NCBI GenBank assembly: GCA_943737045.1
Contig: CALSFV010000340.1
Span: 62,001-126,000, forward strand
Length of the DNA: 64,000 nucleotides
From: Parapristionchus giblindavisi
Lineage: Eukaryota > Nematoda > Chromadorea > Rhabditida > Diplogasteridae
Reading direction: 5' to 3'
The translations under genes were made by a program, and so were the position numbers. The notes under the pieces are model-generated. The model was not told the DNA's origin and made no database searches. It was given only the letters and a program-made list of their open reading frames with translations. Shown here piece by piece: positions 51,385 through 63,943 of this stretch (within the stretch, counting starts at the first letter, position 1; the number at the start of each line of letters is the position of its first letter).

Positions 51385-54300
51385 ATGGGAAGTCGAAGTA
51401 GTCCCTTATCTTCCCTGCATAATGAAGATGAAGAAGAAGAAATCCTAGTTGATGAACATGAAGATGAAGATGAAGATGAACAATCACCGTCTCCTAGTGT
51501 TTTCCGTCGGTTGCTTAATGCCTTCATGAGGTTAGACTGGGATTATGTGAATGAATATTATGACAGCACTCGTGAACTCTTAAAAAAACGGCAATTTTAA
51601 TTTAAAAAAAAAACAACCTCTTTTCATTTTCCATGAGTTTGATACTGTGCATCGACTGAATTTTAAAAATTTATCCGAGTTAAAGGAACAGAGAAATATG
51701 GTCAAGTTAAAATAATAAAAAAATATTTAAGAGACGAAGACGATGAAGATGAAGACCTGAATGATGTAAAGCCAGTTCCGTTTTTGCAATTGGTAAATCA
51801 GTTTAATAATATATTCTTCACTCCTGTGGCCGTATGCAAGAACCGTTTTCCGGGAAAATGTGACGTCATTAGCGTAGGCGGAGGCGTTTTCCAAAAATCC
51901 TCCGCCTACCCTAATGACGTCACATTTTCCCGGAAAACTGTTTTCCCGTTGTTCTTGCATACGGCCACAGATTATTTTCAGCATACATTTACAAAAATAC
52001 TACTTCTAAGCAGTTCAAAATCTGACATTTTCAGTTCCGATTCGCAAAGCGAAAGGAAAAGTTGGCGTTAGCCCTAGGCTCCTTTTTATCAGTCATTGTT
52101 GGCGTTATTACTCCACTTCATATTTATCTATGCGGTGTTATAACTACGTTGTATGTGGATGCGAAAAATGTAAGTTTATATTTGATTTACTTTATTTGAA
52201 TTTTTTTTTGTATTTGAAATCTGTCTTTACATAAGATAAGCTATTTTATGGGACCTCAGCACGCCCAGACTAACCAGTCGTTTGGTGGCAACCATTCCTC
52301 CCCAATTCATTCTGTGCTCGATAAAGTCATTAAATTTTAAAAAAAAAGCTATTTTCGAACATTGTAGACTTTCTTCGAATAATCTGATAATCTCTCTTAC
52401 AGCCCACAGGCGATCTACAATTTCTCTTTCTAATTCTCCGATTAGCGTCCCTCTATGGTATCGGATTCGTCTTAACCTTTATTTGCGGATATTTTGAGGT
52501 AAAGAAACGTATAAACAAACAAAGAATCGGAAATGACGAGATAATATTGCACAATTTCAAGTAATACTTTGAGAAAAATGCTCCGTGTGATTCATTTGAT
52601 GCTTACATTATACGAATCTATAATCGCCAAAGAGATAAATCATAAATCAACTTATTATTGAAACAGTTCGCACTTTATTCGATCATCATAATATTGAATC
52701 AGAATCGCTGAAAATTAACTGAAAAAAACCAATCTATGCGATTTCTCGTATCAGTCTCAGTGAAATGTTTAATGATTTTTTGATCGGTAATAGCATACTC
52801 AGTCGTAGAGATTGATAATGAATCTTTGCAGAAAAAAATGGTTTTTTTAAAGTTAATTTTCAGTAATCTTGGTTTAATATTATAATGATCGAAAAAAGTG
52901 CGAACTGTTTCAATACTAAGTTTATTTATGATTTATCTCTGATAATGGATCATTGCAGAATTGGCTTCATGTTTGGGCGGGCGAAAGGATAGCACAGAGC
53001 ATTCGGAGGTAAGTGATTATAAATCTATAAATATACAAGCTTAAAGGGAGCGTAACCTCTCTCAATGGTCTCTTCGACGCGCAATGCTCTCTAGTTGTTA
53101 GAGAATAGAAAAATAGTGTGCGCAATGAAGAGACCATTGAATGAGGTTACGCTTCCTTTAAAGGAACACCCCAAGCTAATTTTTCTCTACACATTGACGA
53201 TACTCTCTCGTAGATAAAGAACGCGAGAGAGTGTGGCCAGAGCGGAGAGTTTCAAGTTAGATTGGGTGTCGCTTTAGACCACAATTGCAGTGAGTTCATT
53301 TCTGCCGTGCTAGCGCAAGACGCAGCCTTCTTTGACAAATCGAGCACTGGAGAATTGAGTAATCGATTAAGCAGGTGAGCGCATTGATCTGAGTCTGTAC
53401 TAATCAATAATCTCAGTAATATCGATCGAATAAAGGATGGAATCGGTGACAAGATTGGTCTGTTTATAAGGTACGAATTAATATAGTGTATAAAAAATTA
53501 ATATTAATTATAAATATTATTTATATATATTATTTATACGAATTAATATTGATTATATCTATTTGAAATGCCTCCAAACCTGTAATATCGATTTTTTAAA
53601 ATATCGATTTTGTAGATGTCTGACAATGATCGTGGCAGGATCGGCAGTATCTCTTAGTCTTGATTGGAGAACAGCTCTCATTCTTATTTGGGCCGGGCCA
53701 ATATCCCTTATTTGCTCTGCACTAATTCCAATGGTAATTATAAGGCACACTCCGAATTTGAAATGCTCCCTCCTTTTGTCAACGATCGAGTGTTACCAGA
53801 TCGGAGAGTAAAATCAGCTTAAGTGTGCCTTGAAGCATTATAGATACTTCACTGAGAAGTTTAGTACAATATTCGAAATTTCCAGTTCATTCGTGAAACT
53901 CAGTAAGCTACATATTGTAGATATCGACCGATGCGACGAAAAAGACGATCGATATTTCCGATGAAGCAAATGGTATCTCTGAAGAAAGTATACTGAACGT
54001 GAAGACCGTTCAGTCTTGTAATGGACAGAAATCAATGATTGATGTATGTCGGTTCAACGAATTTCACTCCTTCATATATACTGTGCAATCGACAATTTGT
54101 TTGGGATTTTGTTAATTCAATTCGCCTAAGGCAGAAATTATTAGGGAATCCAAAATTATTTATTTTGTTTAAAGGAAGCGCTACCTTTATCAATGTTCTC
54201 TTCATTGCGCACACTATTTCTCTGTTCTCGAACAACGAGAGAGCATTGCGCGTCGAAGAGACCATTGAGAGAGGTTACGCTCCCTTTAATATATATCATT

Positions 54301-57300
54301 AATAGTATCCAAATCTATTTATTTTGTTTAAGAGATACGCAGCAGTACTTCGTTCTGGCATTGCTTCAGCAACTAAGGTCGGATTCTTCAGTGGATTATT
54401 CGACGGGACATCTAATGTAATCTACACTACATTTCACTGTGTTGGACTATGGTATGCGAATTCATACATTAAATTAGCAATGTAAGATGTACAAGAATAA
54501 GTATGCGTGCACTTTAAATGAATTTAAAAAAAATAAATAAGTTAGCTAAAAATGTGCCCTATGGTGTTTTGGCCCTATGTAGACAGAATAAATTGAATTA
54601 ATCTTCCGAGTCATCTTTTAAATTCTGCGCATTCCCTATCATGAATGGGAATTGTAAGATAATTTTCTGAATAAAAATTTAATCTAGGTATGGTACCGTA
54701 AGTTATCACAGTGGGAGATTGACAGAGGCCGGAACGATATTCGCTGTGACTAGTATGGCGATGGGTACTGTTGGATGCATGAGTGAGTTTTTTCGTTATG
54801 AAATGGTTATTTTGTCATCGAATCCACTGTACATCCCGCTCTCATTTATCCTGCTGCCTTCATCCTGAATAACCCTATCTCACCGATTCGCCTTGGCGAC
54901 GGACATCCTACAAGAAAAAATTGTTTAACAGATATATTCCATAACCGATGAATTTGCTGGAAGTTATAAATTATTGGCTCTGTTCTGGTTGATTGGTCCC
55001 AAGAAAATAGATTGGTCCCAAGAAAATAGATTGGTCCCATGAAAAGAAAATCTATTCGGTTGGGACCAATCCACCGAGACAGAGCCAAATTATTAGCATT
55101 ATTATATTATTCTTATCATTATTATTAAATATTTGCAGCTTCTATCGGTCCACATTTGCTGTCAGTGATGAAGGCCCGATCGGCAGCCGCTGTTGTCTAC
55201 GGTATCATTGATAAGGTTAGAATATTTTAATTTTTTTTTAATTTAAAGGCAAATCCCAAGCTAATTTCACCACATTGACAATGCTCTCTCGAAGACAAAG
55301 AGCACGAGAAGCTCTGGTATTTTCAAACTAGTAGTTTATTTATGTTTCCCACTAGCCGTAGACTTGCAAGTCTACGGCTAGTTAAAAGTAAGTTTACTAG
55401 AAGTGGTGTATAATGCGGTAATATATTTCGTCAAACGTTCTTTCACTTGTAGTAAACTAGCAGTAAACTACTAGTCTGTGACGTCACGTAAGTAAACTGC
55501 TAGTTTGGAAATACCAGAGAGTGTGACCAGAGACGAGAGTTTCAAGTTAGCATGGGTGTGCCTTTAACAAGAATTACCAGAACACTATCGTTTCCCAAAA
55601 TTGATCAAAATCATAATAATAATAATGATATTATTATTATATTATTATTATGATAGTGATAGAAAGAGGATCATAAAATTAATCGAATCACTGGGTACAG
55701 CTTTAACCCGGCTTTAAGCTTTAACTTGAAGCTTTAACTTGATTCAGAGGCCGACGCCTGATAAAGATGCAAAATGCGATCCCGCTGAAGCCGAGATGCA
55801 CCTTGCTTTCAGCAATGTTTCCTTTGCATTCGCATCAAGGTAAATAATGACTTCATTAATTAATCTCACAAATCAGTGACTGATATACAGAATTCAATGC
55901 TATATTGTGCTTCTGTATGCGTGACTAGGTGATATATCTCACAGGTCTTGGAATAATTTATTTTTTCTGCAGAGCTCAAGCTGTTCTTCGAGGCCTATCA
56001 TTTGATCTTTTGCCTGGAAAGTCATTGGCGTTGGTTGGAAAGAGCGGATGTGGAAAGAGTACTACGGTCCGACTTTTCAAAACACTTATTCAATCCTTAT
56101 GAAAAATATCTTCAGCTGAAATTGATCACTCGTTTCCTCAATCCTGATGATGGTTCAATTCTTCTCGACAATATTCCATTGGAAAGATATGATTTGAGAA
56201 AACTACGAAAGGTTTTTGTTTAATGACGTTTCCTTGTTTTGTATAGATATTTTAGATAATCGGAGTTGTTTCACAAGAACCTTCATTATTTATTGGATCA
56301 ATAAGGGAAAATATCTGTTTGGGAAGAATATTCAGTGATGAACAAATTGAAGAAGCTTGTAGGATCGCATTTGCTCATGATTTCATTATGCATTTGGAAA
56401 AGGTTTAACTATATAACTTCATTGTATTCCAATTGTATATAATCATCCAGGGTTATGATACCCATCTTGGTCCTTCTGGAGTTTCTCTTTCTGGTGGACA
56501 AAAGCAAAGGATAGCTATAGCTAGAGCAATTGTTTCTAATCCTCGTCTTTTACTTCTTGATGAAGCAACCAGTGCTTTAGATACCAGATCTGAGAAAATT
56601 GTACAGGTAAACTTTATATTTGCATATTCAAATATTTATGATTTATGTTTTAGGAAGCTCTTGACAAGGCTTCAGAAGGCCGTACAACAATTGTGATTGC
56701 TCATAGATTAAGTACAATAAAGAATGTGGAGCATGTTATTGTAATGGATGAAGGACAAATTGTTGAGAGTGGAGGTATATTTTAGATTTAAATTTTTTTA
56801 GAAGATTTTGCACGTAGAATTTAACGATTATTCATTCTTCTTACAATATTCTTTTCAGGATATGAAGAACTTCGTACAAAAGAAGATGGCGTATTCTCGA
56901 ATATGATCAAACTTCAAGAAATCAATAGAGAAGTAGAAGAAGATAATGGATCGCTTATTGAGGAAGAGATTGAAGAGATCGTGAATACTTCTCATTTTGA
57001 TGCAAGAAGAAGTGTTAGTGTGGAAGAGCAGGTATGTAAAATATCGAAAAAATAATTTCCAATGATTTTGTTAGCGTTCGAAAATTCTTATTCTTATTCT
57101 TTATTCCATCGTATTATATGTGCCATTGAAACGAATAACAAAGAATAAAATAAAATAAAATAAAATAAAATATTAACATTGTAATTTAGATAGAGGATTT
57201 GGAATTTCCCACCATCAAAGGCGGATTACTTTCGGTTTTGGGTATCGATAAGAGGAAAACTCTCATTCTCATTATCGGATCACTTCTTGTGGGATTGGAA

Positions 57301-58013
57301 ATGCCAATTGTCTGCGTAAGCATATCTAACAAGATTTTTGATTTTTTAAAAAAAATTATTCATTTTTTATCTATTTAGAGTTTTGTTTGCAAAATTTTTG
57401 TATTTTTTATTGTTTAAAAAAGTAATTCTATGAGTTCCTCACAATTTAGATAAGCTACTTCTTCATCTTTGGATCAATTCAAGAAGAGGCCTACGAAAGC
57501 CAGTTATTTTGGACCTCCATTATTACTCTGTCCACTGGAATTGTCTCCGTTATCATGCTGATAATCAATGTGAGTCGGGAACATTCAGTATAAATACCCG
57601 AATTTAAATAGTTTCGCCGATCGTTTTTTTTTCCATAATGACTTGTTTTTAATTGAAACTTTTTTAAAATTTTTTTTAATTTTTAATTTTTTTATTTTTC
57701 AGAACACTACACACGCTTGGATAGGAGAGACAGTTCTTATTGATCTTCGTCTTTCATGTCTAACTTCTCTTCTCAATCGTCCAATCTCTTATTTCGATAG
57801 GAAAGAAACATCTCCTGCTGCATGTTCTGTTCTTCTCTCACAACAACCTCCTATGGCCGTTGCGGTACTCTTTCACTATATTATATTACGGAAATTGCAA
57901 GTTTCTTTCTTTGCTACCTACGTTTCTTTGCTGCCTACGTTGTGGCATCGTATTTTATGTAATTCATCACGATATCAATTATTCGCTATTATTGTTATCC
58001 TTGTAATGCATAA

Positions 58014-58061
<48 letters not shown>

Positions 58062-60474
58062 ATTATTAATATTGTTATTATTAAAGTTTTCAGGCCATCA
58101 ATGACAAAATGTCTACTATAATCGAGAACATATTTGCATCAATAATTATAGCCATCGCCTCCTTCATTGTCTGTTGGCCCGTTGGAATCGTAATTTTTTT
58201 TTAATTTCGAAATTCGATTCTGAGTTTTCATTCTACAGCTCGGTCTGTTCTACGTTGGCATATTCCTTACTTCATATTTTGTCCTGGAACACTATAGTAA
58301 TAAGGCTTATCAAGACGTTGTCGAGACAGACAAATCTGGAGAGGTATGTGCGTTTTATATGAAAAAACTGTCGATACAGCAAAGCACGTGCTATGAAAAT
58401 TCTTATAGACCGTCTTATATATTCTCATAAACAATTTTCAGTTAGCAATCGAAATATTCGATAATATGTCAACTATTCAACACTTGACGGTTGAATCTTA
58501 TTTCCAAAACAGATTCGACGATATTCAAATGGCTAGAAGAAAGCCTCTTGGACGAGTGAGATCTTACATATCTTTACAAATTTTAAATAGTCGAATTTCA
58601 GAAAATCATCTATATTTCGTTGATTCATGCAGTCAATGAATCTGAAAGCTTGCTCATCGATTTCATAACTACGAGTGAGTAGTACTATTTTTTTGGCAAA
58701 CTTCATATGCCCCTGTTTCAATACTTTTGCATTTTAGGCCTTGGAATATATTTTGTATACACTGGAATGATTGATATTAAACGACTCTACACTTCAGAGG
58801 TGATAGTTTTGAATTAATTTTGCTCGAATTCAAGATGCTTTTAAATGCGATGAAAAAATATATGCCGTGCATTTGAATTATGCAAATTGCATTCTGTTAA
58901 ATTTGCAGACATGTATTTCTTTCCTCGGATTCACAGCACTTTGTATGAGTGAATCATTCAAAGATGTTATTGCTGCATCATCTGCGTCTAGATTATTATT
59001 CGGTTTGGTTGACCCAACGTTCCAGACGCCCTCTGGTCATGATAATTTGGTAAGCTACTCAATTATTACGGAAGGCTGGTGTAATTGAATAATGGCGCAC
59101 TAAAAAATAGTGGAAAACTGTGTCGTCGACTTTCCAGGGTCTAAAAATGTACACTGGAAAACCGAAAATGAAAACTCGAAATTTGAATTCGCGGGCGCGA
59201 AAGGTGCGGCAATTCAAATTCTGAGCACAAATTTTATTTTTCCGCCTTTAGAAGTATTGGAACTTGAATTCCTACTTAACATCCTTCTTAAACCCGATGA
59301 AAATCGCAATTAGAAGGTCAGAATTTGAATTCCCGCACTTTTTTTCGCGCACGCGAATTCAAATTTTCGGTTTTCCAGTGTACTTTTTTAGACCCTGGAA
59401 AGTCGCCATTTTCCGTTTTCCACTATTTTTTAGTGCGCCATCAATTTATCTTTGCATTCAATGAGTTGTTCAGGAAACGAAAGGATCCGTCACTTCAAAT
59501 AATGTAAACTTTGCTTATCCATCAAGACCGAATAAGAAGACATTGAATAATATTTCATTCAAAGTTGAAGCAGGTAAATTATCAATAATATTGTGAATCT
59601 ATCATCATTTGTTCGATACAACAAAAAAAAGAATAAATTCAGGTAAATCATTGGCCCTTGTTGGTCCTTCTGGAGGTGGAAAGAGTACGACAGTTAACCT
59701 TTTAGAACGATTCTATGAACCATCTTCTGGTCAAATGGTGAACTAAAATCTCCTTTTATTATATAAATGTGATGTATTTAGTTATTGGATGATATTCCAT
59801 TCAAATCATTATCTCTTCATTATCATCGATCACAAGTGGCTCTTGTTAGTCAAGAACCCATATTATTTAGAGGAAGTATAATGGATAATGTTAGATTGGG
59901 AGTGGAAAATGAAGTTACTGAAGAAGATGTTAGAAATGCTTGTAAACTTTCTAATGCAGCTAATTTCATTGAAGATTTTCCAAAGGTTGATCAATAAAAT
60001 CATTTCTAACAGTTAACCAAAGATAATTCAGGGATATGAAACAGAAGTTGGAGAAAAGGGTCGATCAATGTCAGGAGGACAAAAACAGAGAATAGCCATA
60101 GCTCGAGCTCTTGTTCGAAATCCGAAGATAATAATATTGGATGAAGCCACGAGTGCACTTGATACACAATCTGAACAGGTTTAGTATCATTCTTGGAAAT
60201 GTCTAATAAAATGCAATATTTAAGGTTGTGAGAGAAGCATTGGCAGCTTCGACTGAGGGAAGAACTTCTATTTCAATCGCCCATAGATTAGACACTATTA
60301 AACATTGTGGTATGAACCTATTTTCTTTTTAAGAAGTCTAAATATATAATATTTTCAGATGAGATTTGTTTTATTGATGAAGGTAGAATCGTTGAGAGAG
60401 GAACACATGAACAGTTAATGAATAGAAAAGGAAGATATGCAAAGATGGTCGAACAACAGAAATTGTCTACTTAG
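51385..60474 (+). CDS. P-glycoprotein (ABCB-type full transporter), gene 1
   Basis: About 34 exons, ~1250 aa, the normal size for a nematode P-glycoprotein. Exon 1 is 51385-51530 ([20 protein letters not shown]) and exon 2 is 51732-51792; both are unusually acidic. Then 52035-52169 (first membrane helix) and 52403-52498. Nucleotide-binding domain 1 has Walker [10 protein letters not shown] at 56037-56063, signature LSGGQKQR near 56490 and Walker [10 protein letters not shown] near 56550. A second membrane half runs about 57190-59050. Domain 2 has GPSGGGKST near 59665, MSGGQKQR near 60068 and IIILDEATS near 60130. It ends at TAG 60472-60474. It would pump hydrophobic compounds out across the plasma membrane using ATP. 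Splice phases fit throughout where I followed them, and no key residue is missing, so it looks functional. At least nine mobile elements sit in its introns. Confidence 0.9.
51824..51970. mobile_element. MITE family C
   Basis: CTGTGGCCGTATGCAAGAAC / GTTCTTGCATACGGCCACAG, second copy of the family at 20243-20384, in intron 2 of the P-glycoprotein gene. Confidence 0.9.
52628..52941. mobile_element. inverted-repeat element AGAGATAAATCATAAATC
   Basis: Arms share AGAGATAAATCATAAAT, GTTCGCACTTT and GAAAATTAACT in inverted order. Fills the intron after exon 4. Confidence 0.7.
53041..53161. mobile_element. MITE family A
   Basis: TTAA flanks. The right TTAA (53158-53161) is shared with the adjoining family B element. 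Confidence 0.9.
53158..53277. mobile_element. MITE family B adjoining family A
   Basis: Left end AGGAACACCCCAAGCTAATTT; the right end is changed to TTAG. It stands 13 bp before the acceptor of exon 6. Confidence 0.8.
53740..53833. mobile_element. MITE family B, shortened
   Basis: AGGCACACTCCGAATTTG / CAGCTTAAGTGTGCCTT, with an internal loss. It follows a GTAATT donor directly. Confidence 0.65.
54169..54289. mobile_element. MITE family A
   Basis: TTAA flanks, AGGAAGCGCTACC / GGTTACGCTCCCT. Confidence 0.9.
54850..54974 (+). mobile_element. 3' fragment of the CR1-like LINE
   Basis: Shares CACCGATTCGCCTTGGCGAC, GGACATCCTACAAG and the spacing that follows with 6070-6150. No coding part. Confidence 0.6.
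54975..55087. mobile_element. inverted-repeat element TGGCTCTGT
   Basis: Ends TGGCTCTGTTCTGGTTGATT / ATCCACCGAGACAGAGCCA, with three tandem ATTGGTCCCAAGAAAATAG units inside. It follows the LINE fragment. Confidence 0.65.
55243..55567. mobile_element. MITE family B with a nested inverted repeat
   Basis: TTAA flanks and family B ends. The nested element (about 55314-55527) has ends CTCTGGTATTTTCAAACTAG / CTAGTTTGGAAATACCAGAG. Confidence 0.75.
58017..58092. repeat. (TTA)n microsatellite
   Basis: About 24 units in a P-glycoprotein intron, a few bases before the acceptor TTTTCAG. Confidence 0.9.
59093..59440. mobile_element. inverted-repeat element TGGCGCACTAAAAAATAGTG
   Basis: Ends TGGCGCACTAAAAAATAGTG and its complement. 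Arms also share CCAGGGTCTAAAAA and GTACACTGGAAAACCGAAAA. It sits in the intron before nucleotide-binding domain 2. Confidence 0.85.
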
Positions 60475-60642
60475 TTTAAACTAAACAACTTTTTTTTGTT
60501 TTCTTGTTGCATATTATTGTTGCCCTATAATTATGATATAGGATAACTTATTGTATTGTTTTTCCTTGTTATGGGTGATTCAACTTTTCAAATCTGTTAT
60601 TTGATCTCACGTGTTTCTTTAAATATAAATTGTTGGTGTTAT

Positions 60643-60662
60643 AAATAAATAAATAAATAAAT
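60643..60662 (+). terminator. poly(A) signals of P-glycoprotein gene 1
   Basis: Overlapping AATAAA motifs about 170 bp after the stop. Confidence 0.55.
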
Positions 60663-60756
60663 ATAATTGCATTATAATTATATAAATTTATTAACATTTA
60701 GCGAACAAATGTTGTGAAACAAAGAGATGAAGAAAAAATATTGTACACATTTATCA

Positions 60757-60909
60757 CTATTCGAGGTTAAAATCATAGTCATGATCTTGGCAAATCTTTG
60801 TTGGTCCATTCCATAGTGCATCCAAACGCTCACCGGACTGTACTGTATTATATGAGCTTCTAGAAATCGATTGTCGAGAGGCCGTTAGCCTCGGGCGTGT
60901 GACTTCCAT
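60757..60909 (-). CDS. small minus-strand coding remnant between the P-glycoprotein genes
   Basis: 50 codons and TAG (MEVTRPRLTASRQSISRSSY ... DHDYDFNLE). An AATAAA on the same strand lies at 60687-60692, about 65 bp beyond the stop. In an overlapping frame just upstream (about 60855-61010) is a membrane-helix-like stretch SQIFVGLILYHFSYTFMSRK that ends in a stop. The two look like parts of one exon joined by a frame change, so this is probably the last exon of a damaged membrane-protein gene. I do not recognise it. Confidence 0.35.
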   Translation of the reverse strand: MEVTRPRLTASRQSISRSSYNTVQSGERLDALWNGPTKICQDHDYDFNLE

Positions 60910-61270
60910 AGATTGCGTTCTTGGGCCATTTTCGACTCATAAATGTATACGAAAAATGATAAAGAATTAGTCCAACGAATATTTGTGAAGACAGGATGGT
61001 AGCAAAGTTATACTAGTTACAGCAAACTTCCCATGACTCCTTTACGCCGATATTGTATCTATATACGCTCTTTTTGTAGTCATCAATCCGTTCCCTTGCT
61101 CATACCCTCCCCGTCTCTACGTTGCTTACTCAACATCCCTTCTCCACACTCTCGTTCTCCTCTCCCTACATTGTGTTTCACTCTCGTTGTCTGGCACTCT
61201 CCGTCGTTTCCTTCCCTATTTCTCAATCCCAATTTCTCACTATCGTCGTCTCGGTCTCTCATCTCTTCAC

Positions 61271-61277
61271 ATTTCAG
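61271..61277 (+). promoter_or_regulatory. candidate trans-splice acceptor of P-glycoprotein gene 2
   Basis: ATTTCAG, then ACATTGTGCAATACGCTC, after a C/T-rich tract. The same order as before gene 1. Confidence 0.45.
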
Positions 61278-61375
61278 ACATTGTGCAATACGCTCTATTC
61301 AAAAGAGCTACCAAAAGATCATTATTTACCACATCTTCTTACCCTTCAGTATCATTTACAGTATTACTTATCGCC

Positions 61376-63764
61376 ATGGTCAATCTGAACAGTCCCGTAT
61401 CCTTGCATCATAAAGATGAAGAGGAGATTCTTGTTGATGAACATGAAGATGATCAACTACCTTCCCCAAGTTTTATCAAACGATTAATTACTGCTATTAC
61501 CAGGTCTCTTTTTGTTCCAGTCTACATTTTAATGAATTTGAATGATTGTAGTACATAAAACGATTGACCTTTTTGCACACCGAGGAGCGGCTATACAAAC
61601 AACCTTGAGTTTCGATTATATTTCAAAAATAAGAGGTGGTTTGGCTGAAACATCATAATCATTGAATGTCTTTACATGCATGCTAACCAATTATCGTATA
61701 AATATGTAATAATTAATTGTAATACGTTTCAGAGATCCAGGCAATCCAGATGATGACTTGAACGACGTCGAGCCTGTTTCGTTCTTCGAATTGGTAAGTA
61801 ATTTAAAGGGAGCGTAACCTCTCTTAATGGTCTCCACATTGTGCACACTATTTCTATGTTCTCAAACAACTAGAGAGCATTGCGCGTCGAAGAGACCATT
61901 GAGTGAGGTTACGCTCCCTTTAATGAAGTTGACCAATATTTCGTCAACTCTTTTTTATAATGACTTACACCCGTTTCAGTTCCGCTTCGCCTCGCGAAAT
62001 GAAAAATTTGCCTTAGCAGTAGGATCTTTATTATCGGTGATTATGGGACTGCTAACTCCTGCTCATATTTATCTATGTGGTGTAATTACGACATTGTATG
62101 TGGATGCTAAAGATGTTAGTTTGTATATATTCTTCAGTATTAATCGGGCACTTTGTTTCCATGGATTTCTTACAAGGTTCATTACAAAAACTTTTCTCTA
62201 TTTTTAGTTATTTTTGCATTTTACAATAGGTTTTTGACATTACATGAATATTCTTGCAGCCAACAGGAGATGTTCAATTCCTACACCTTATTCTTCGGTT
62301 ATCGTCCCTCTACGGAGTGGGATTCGTATTTTCCTTCGTTTGCGCACATTTCGAGGTAACTAAGTAAGTAGGTAGTGGAAGTGACGTCACCTTATTGCAC
62401 AACTTCGAGTAACACTTTGCAAGATTGTGTAAGAGGTTTGTGTATTTCTTACTATTAGATAAAGATTCTAATAGTAAGAAATACACAAGCCGGGTGAACT
62501 GCTACATAAATACGAAGATTATATTGTGCGTATAAAATGTACTTGCATAGGAAAATGACAAACGGTGCTAACGAACGGAAGTCACAATCGAGAGGCGCGG
62601 CGAGATGTAGCCTTCGACCGGCTGACCATCGCCGCGCGCTATATGATATATAAAAGAGATTGGCATAGTTTCTGAACCATGCAAAACAAGTGATTTTTAT
62701 ACGCTCAATACGGCACAGTTTATCCCGCGGGGCACCCTGCAGCTGCAGAAATTTCTCATTATTGCCTAGCGATGGCACAATCGAAGTGCACCTCCCCGCT
62801 GTGTGCCCGACAGATGGCCCCGCGGGGTGAGCGACGGGGTGCTACGCGAGGGAAAATTTCTAGAGTGGATACGAATTAAAACAATAGCTCAGTAACAATT
62901 TGTGATGCAAATCATGCCCCTAATACTTCCCCCCATGAACCTTTCACTCAATATCCCCCTTTAAAGTGAGCGTGACCTCTCTCAATGTCCCTTCATTGCA
63001 CACACTATTTCTCTGTTCTCTAACAACGAGAGAGCATTGCTCGTCGAAGAGACCATTGAGAGAGGTTACGCTCCCTTTAATTCACAATTCCAGAATTGGC
63101 TCCATGTGTGGACCGGCGAAAGGATAGCTCAGAGGATTCGGTGGTAAGTATATTTATTTAAAACAAATTAATATCTAATAAAAATATAATTTTAGTGAGT
63201 TCATATCTTCCGTACTGGCACGGGATGCAGCGTTCTTTGACTCAACAAGTACTGGAGAATTGAGTAATCGATTGAGCAGGTGAGAATTCGCATAGTATAT
63301 TTCATCTTTATTATTTATAATCAATAATTTCAGCAATATCGATCGAATCAAAGATGGTATCGGAGATAAAATTGCACTGTTCATAAGGTGCACTATCTTT
63401 TCATATTCTTTAGATATTATGTAAAGTGAATTCTAATATTTAAGATGCCTGTCTATGATCGTCTCAGGAATGATAATGGCATTTATTCTTGATTGGAGAA
63501 CTGCATTAATTCTGATATGGGCAGCCCCTATCTGTTTTTGCTGGGCAACTTTCATTCCTATGGTACTCTATCATCATTATTTGCAATAATAACAACAATT
63601 ATTGATCATAAAATTTAAAAAAATTGTATGATACAATATAGATGTCCTCGAATGCTACGAAAAAGACGATCAGCGTTTCCGATGAAGCAAATGGAATCTC
63701 TGAAGAAAGTATACTCAATGTGAAGACTGTTCAGTCTTGTAATGGACAACAAACGATGATTCAG
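61376..63764 (+). CDS. P-glycoprotein gene 2, 5' part (runs off the window)
   Basis: Tandem paralogue of gene 1 with matching exon boundaries: 61376-61503 (MVNLNSPVSLHHKDEEEIL), 61733-61793, 61980-62114, 62260-62355, 63094-63143, 63196-63279, 63334-63387, 63445-63562 and 63642-63764 ([19 protein letters not shown]). Exon lengths such as 135 and 96 nt equal those of gene 1. Only the first membrane half is in view; the rest, including both nucleotide-binding domains, lies beyond the window. The upstream 5' region is also duplicated. No disabling change is visible. Confidence 0.85.
61803..61923. mobile_element. MITE family A
   Basis: TTAA flanks, AGGGAGCGTAACC / GGTTACGCTCCCT. It begins eight bases after the GTAAGT donor of exon 2. 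Confidence 0.9.
62438..62488. repeat. perfect 22-bp hairpin
   Basis: TTGTGTATTTCTTACTATTAGA, a 7-base loop, then the exact complement. In intron 4 of gene 2. Confidence 0.85.
62513..62720. mobile_element. MITE related to 43440-43700 (inverted)
   Basis: Shares GTGCGTATAAAATGTACTTG, ACAAACGGTGCTAA and GAAGTCACAATCGAGAGGCG with 43600-43690, and closes with ATACGCTCAATACGG. Confidence 0.65.
62961..63080. mobile_element. MITE family A
   Basis: TTAA flanks, AGTGAGCGTGACC / GGTTACGCTCCCT. It ends 13 bases before the acceptor of exon 5. Confidence 0.9.
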
Positions 63765-63943
63765 GTTAATAGTATTCATTCTTGTTGGCAAGATTATTCA
63801 CCTATTATATGAAATTGTATAAAGTCATATGCTGTATGCGAAAATTATTGATGCTTCAATATACATTAAAGACCAGCGAATGTTCATGTAAATCCCTCAG
63901 TCTCTGTTGTATTAATGCCAAGTGATATGCGAGAAGTTAGAAT

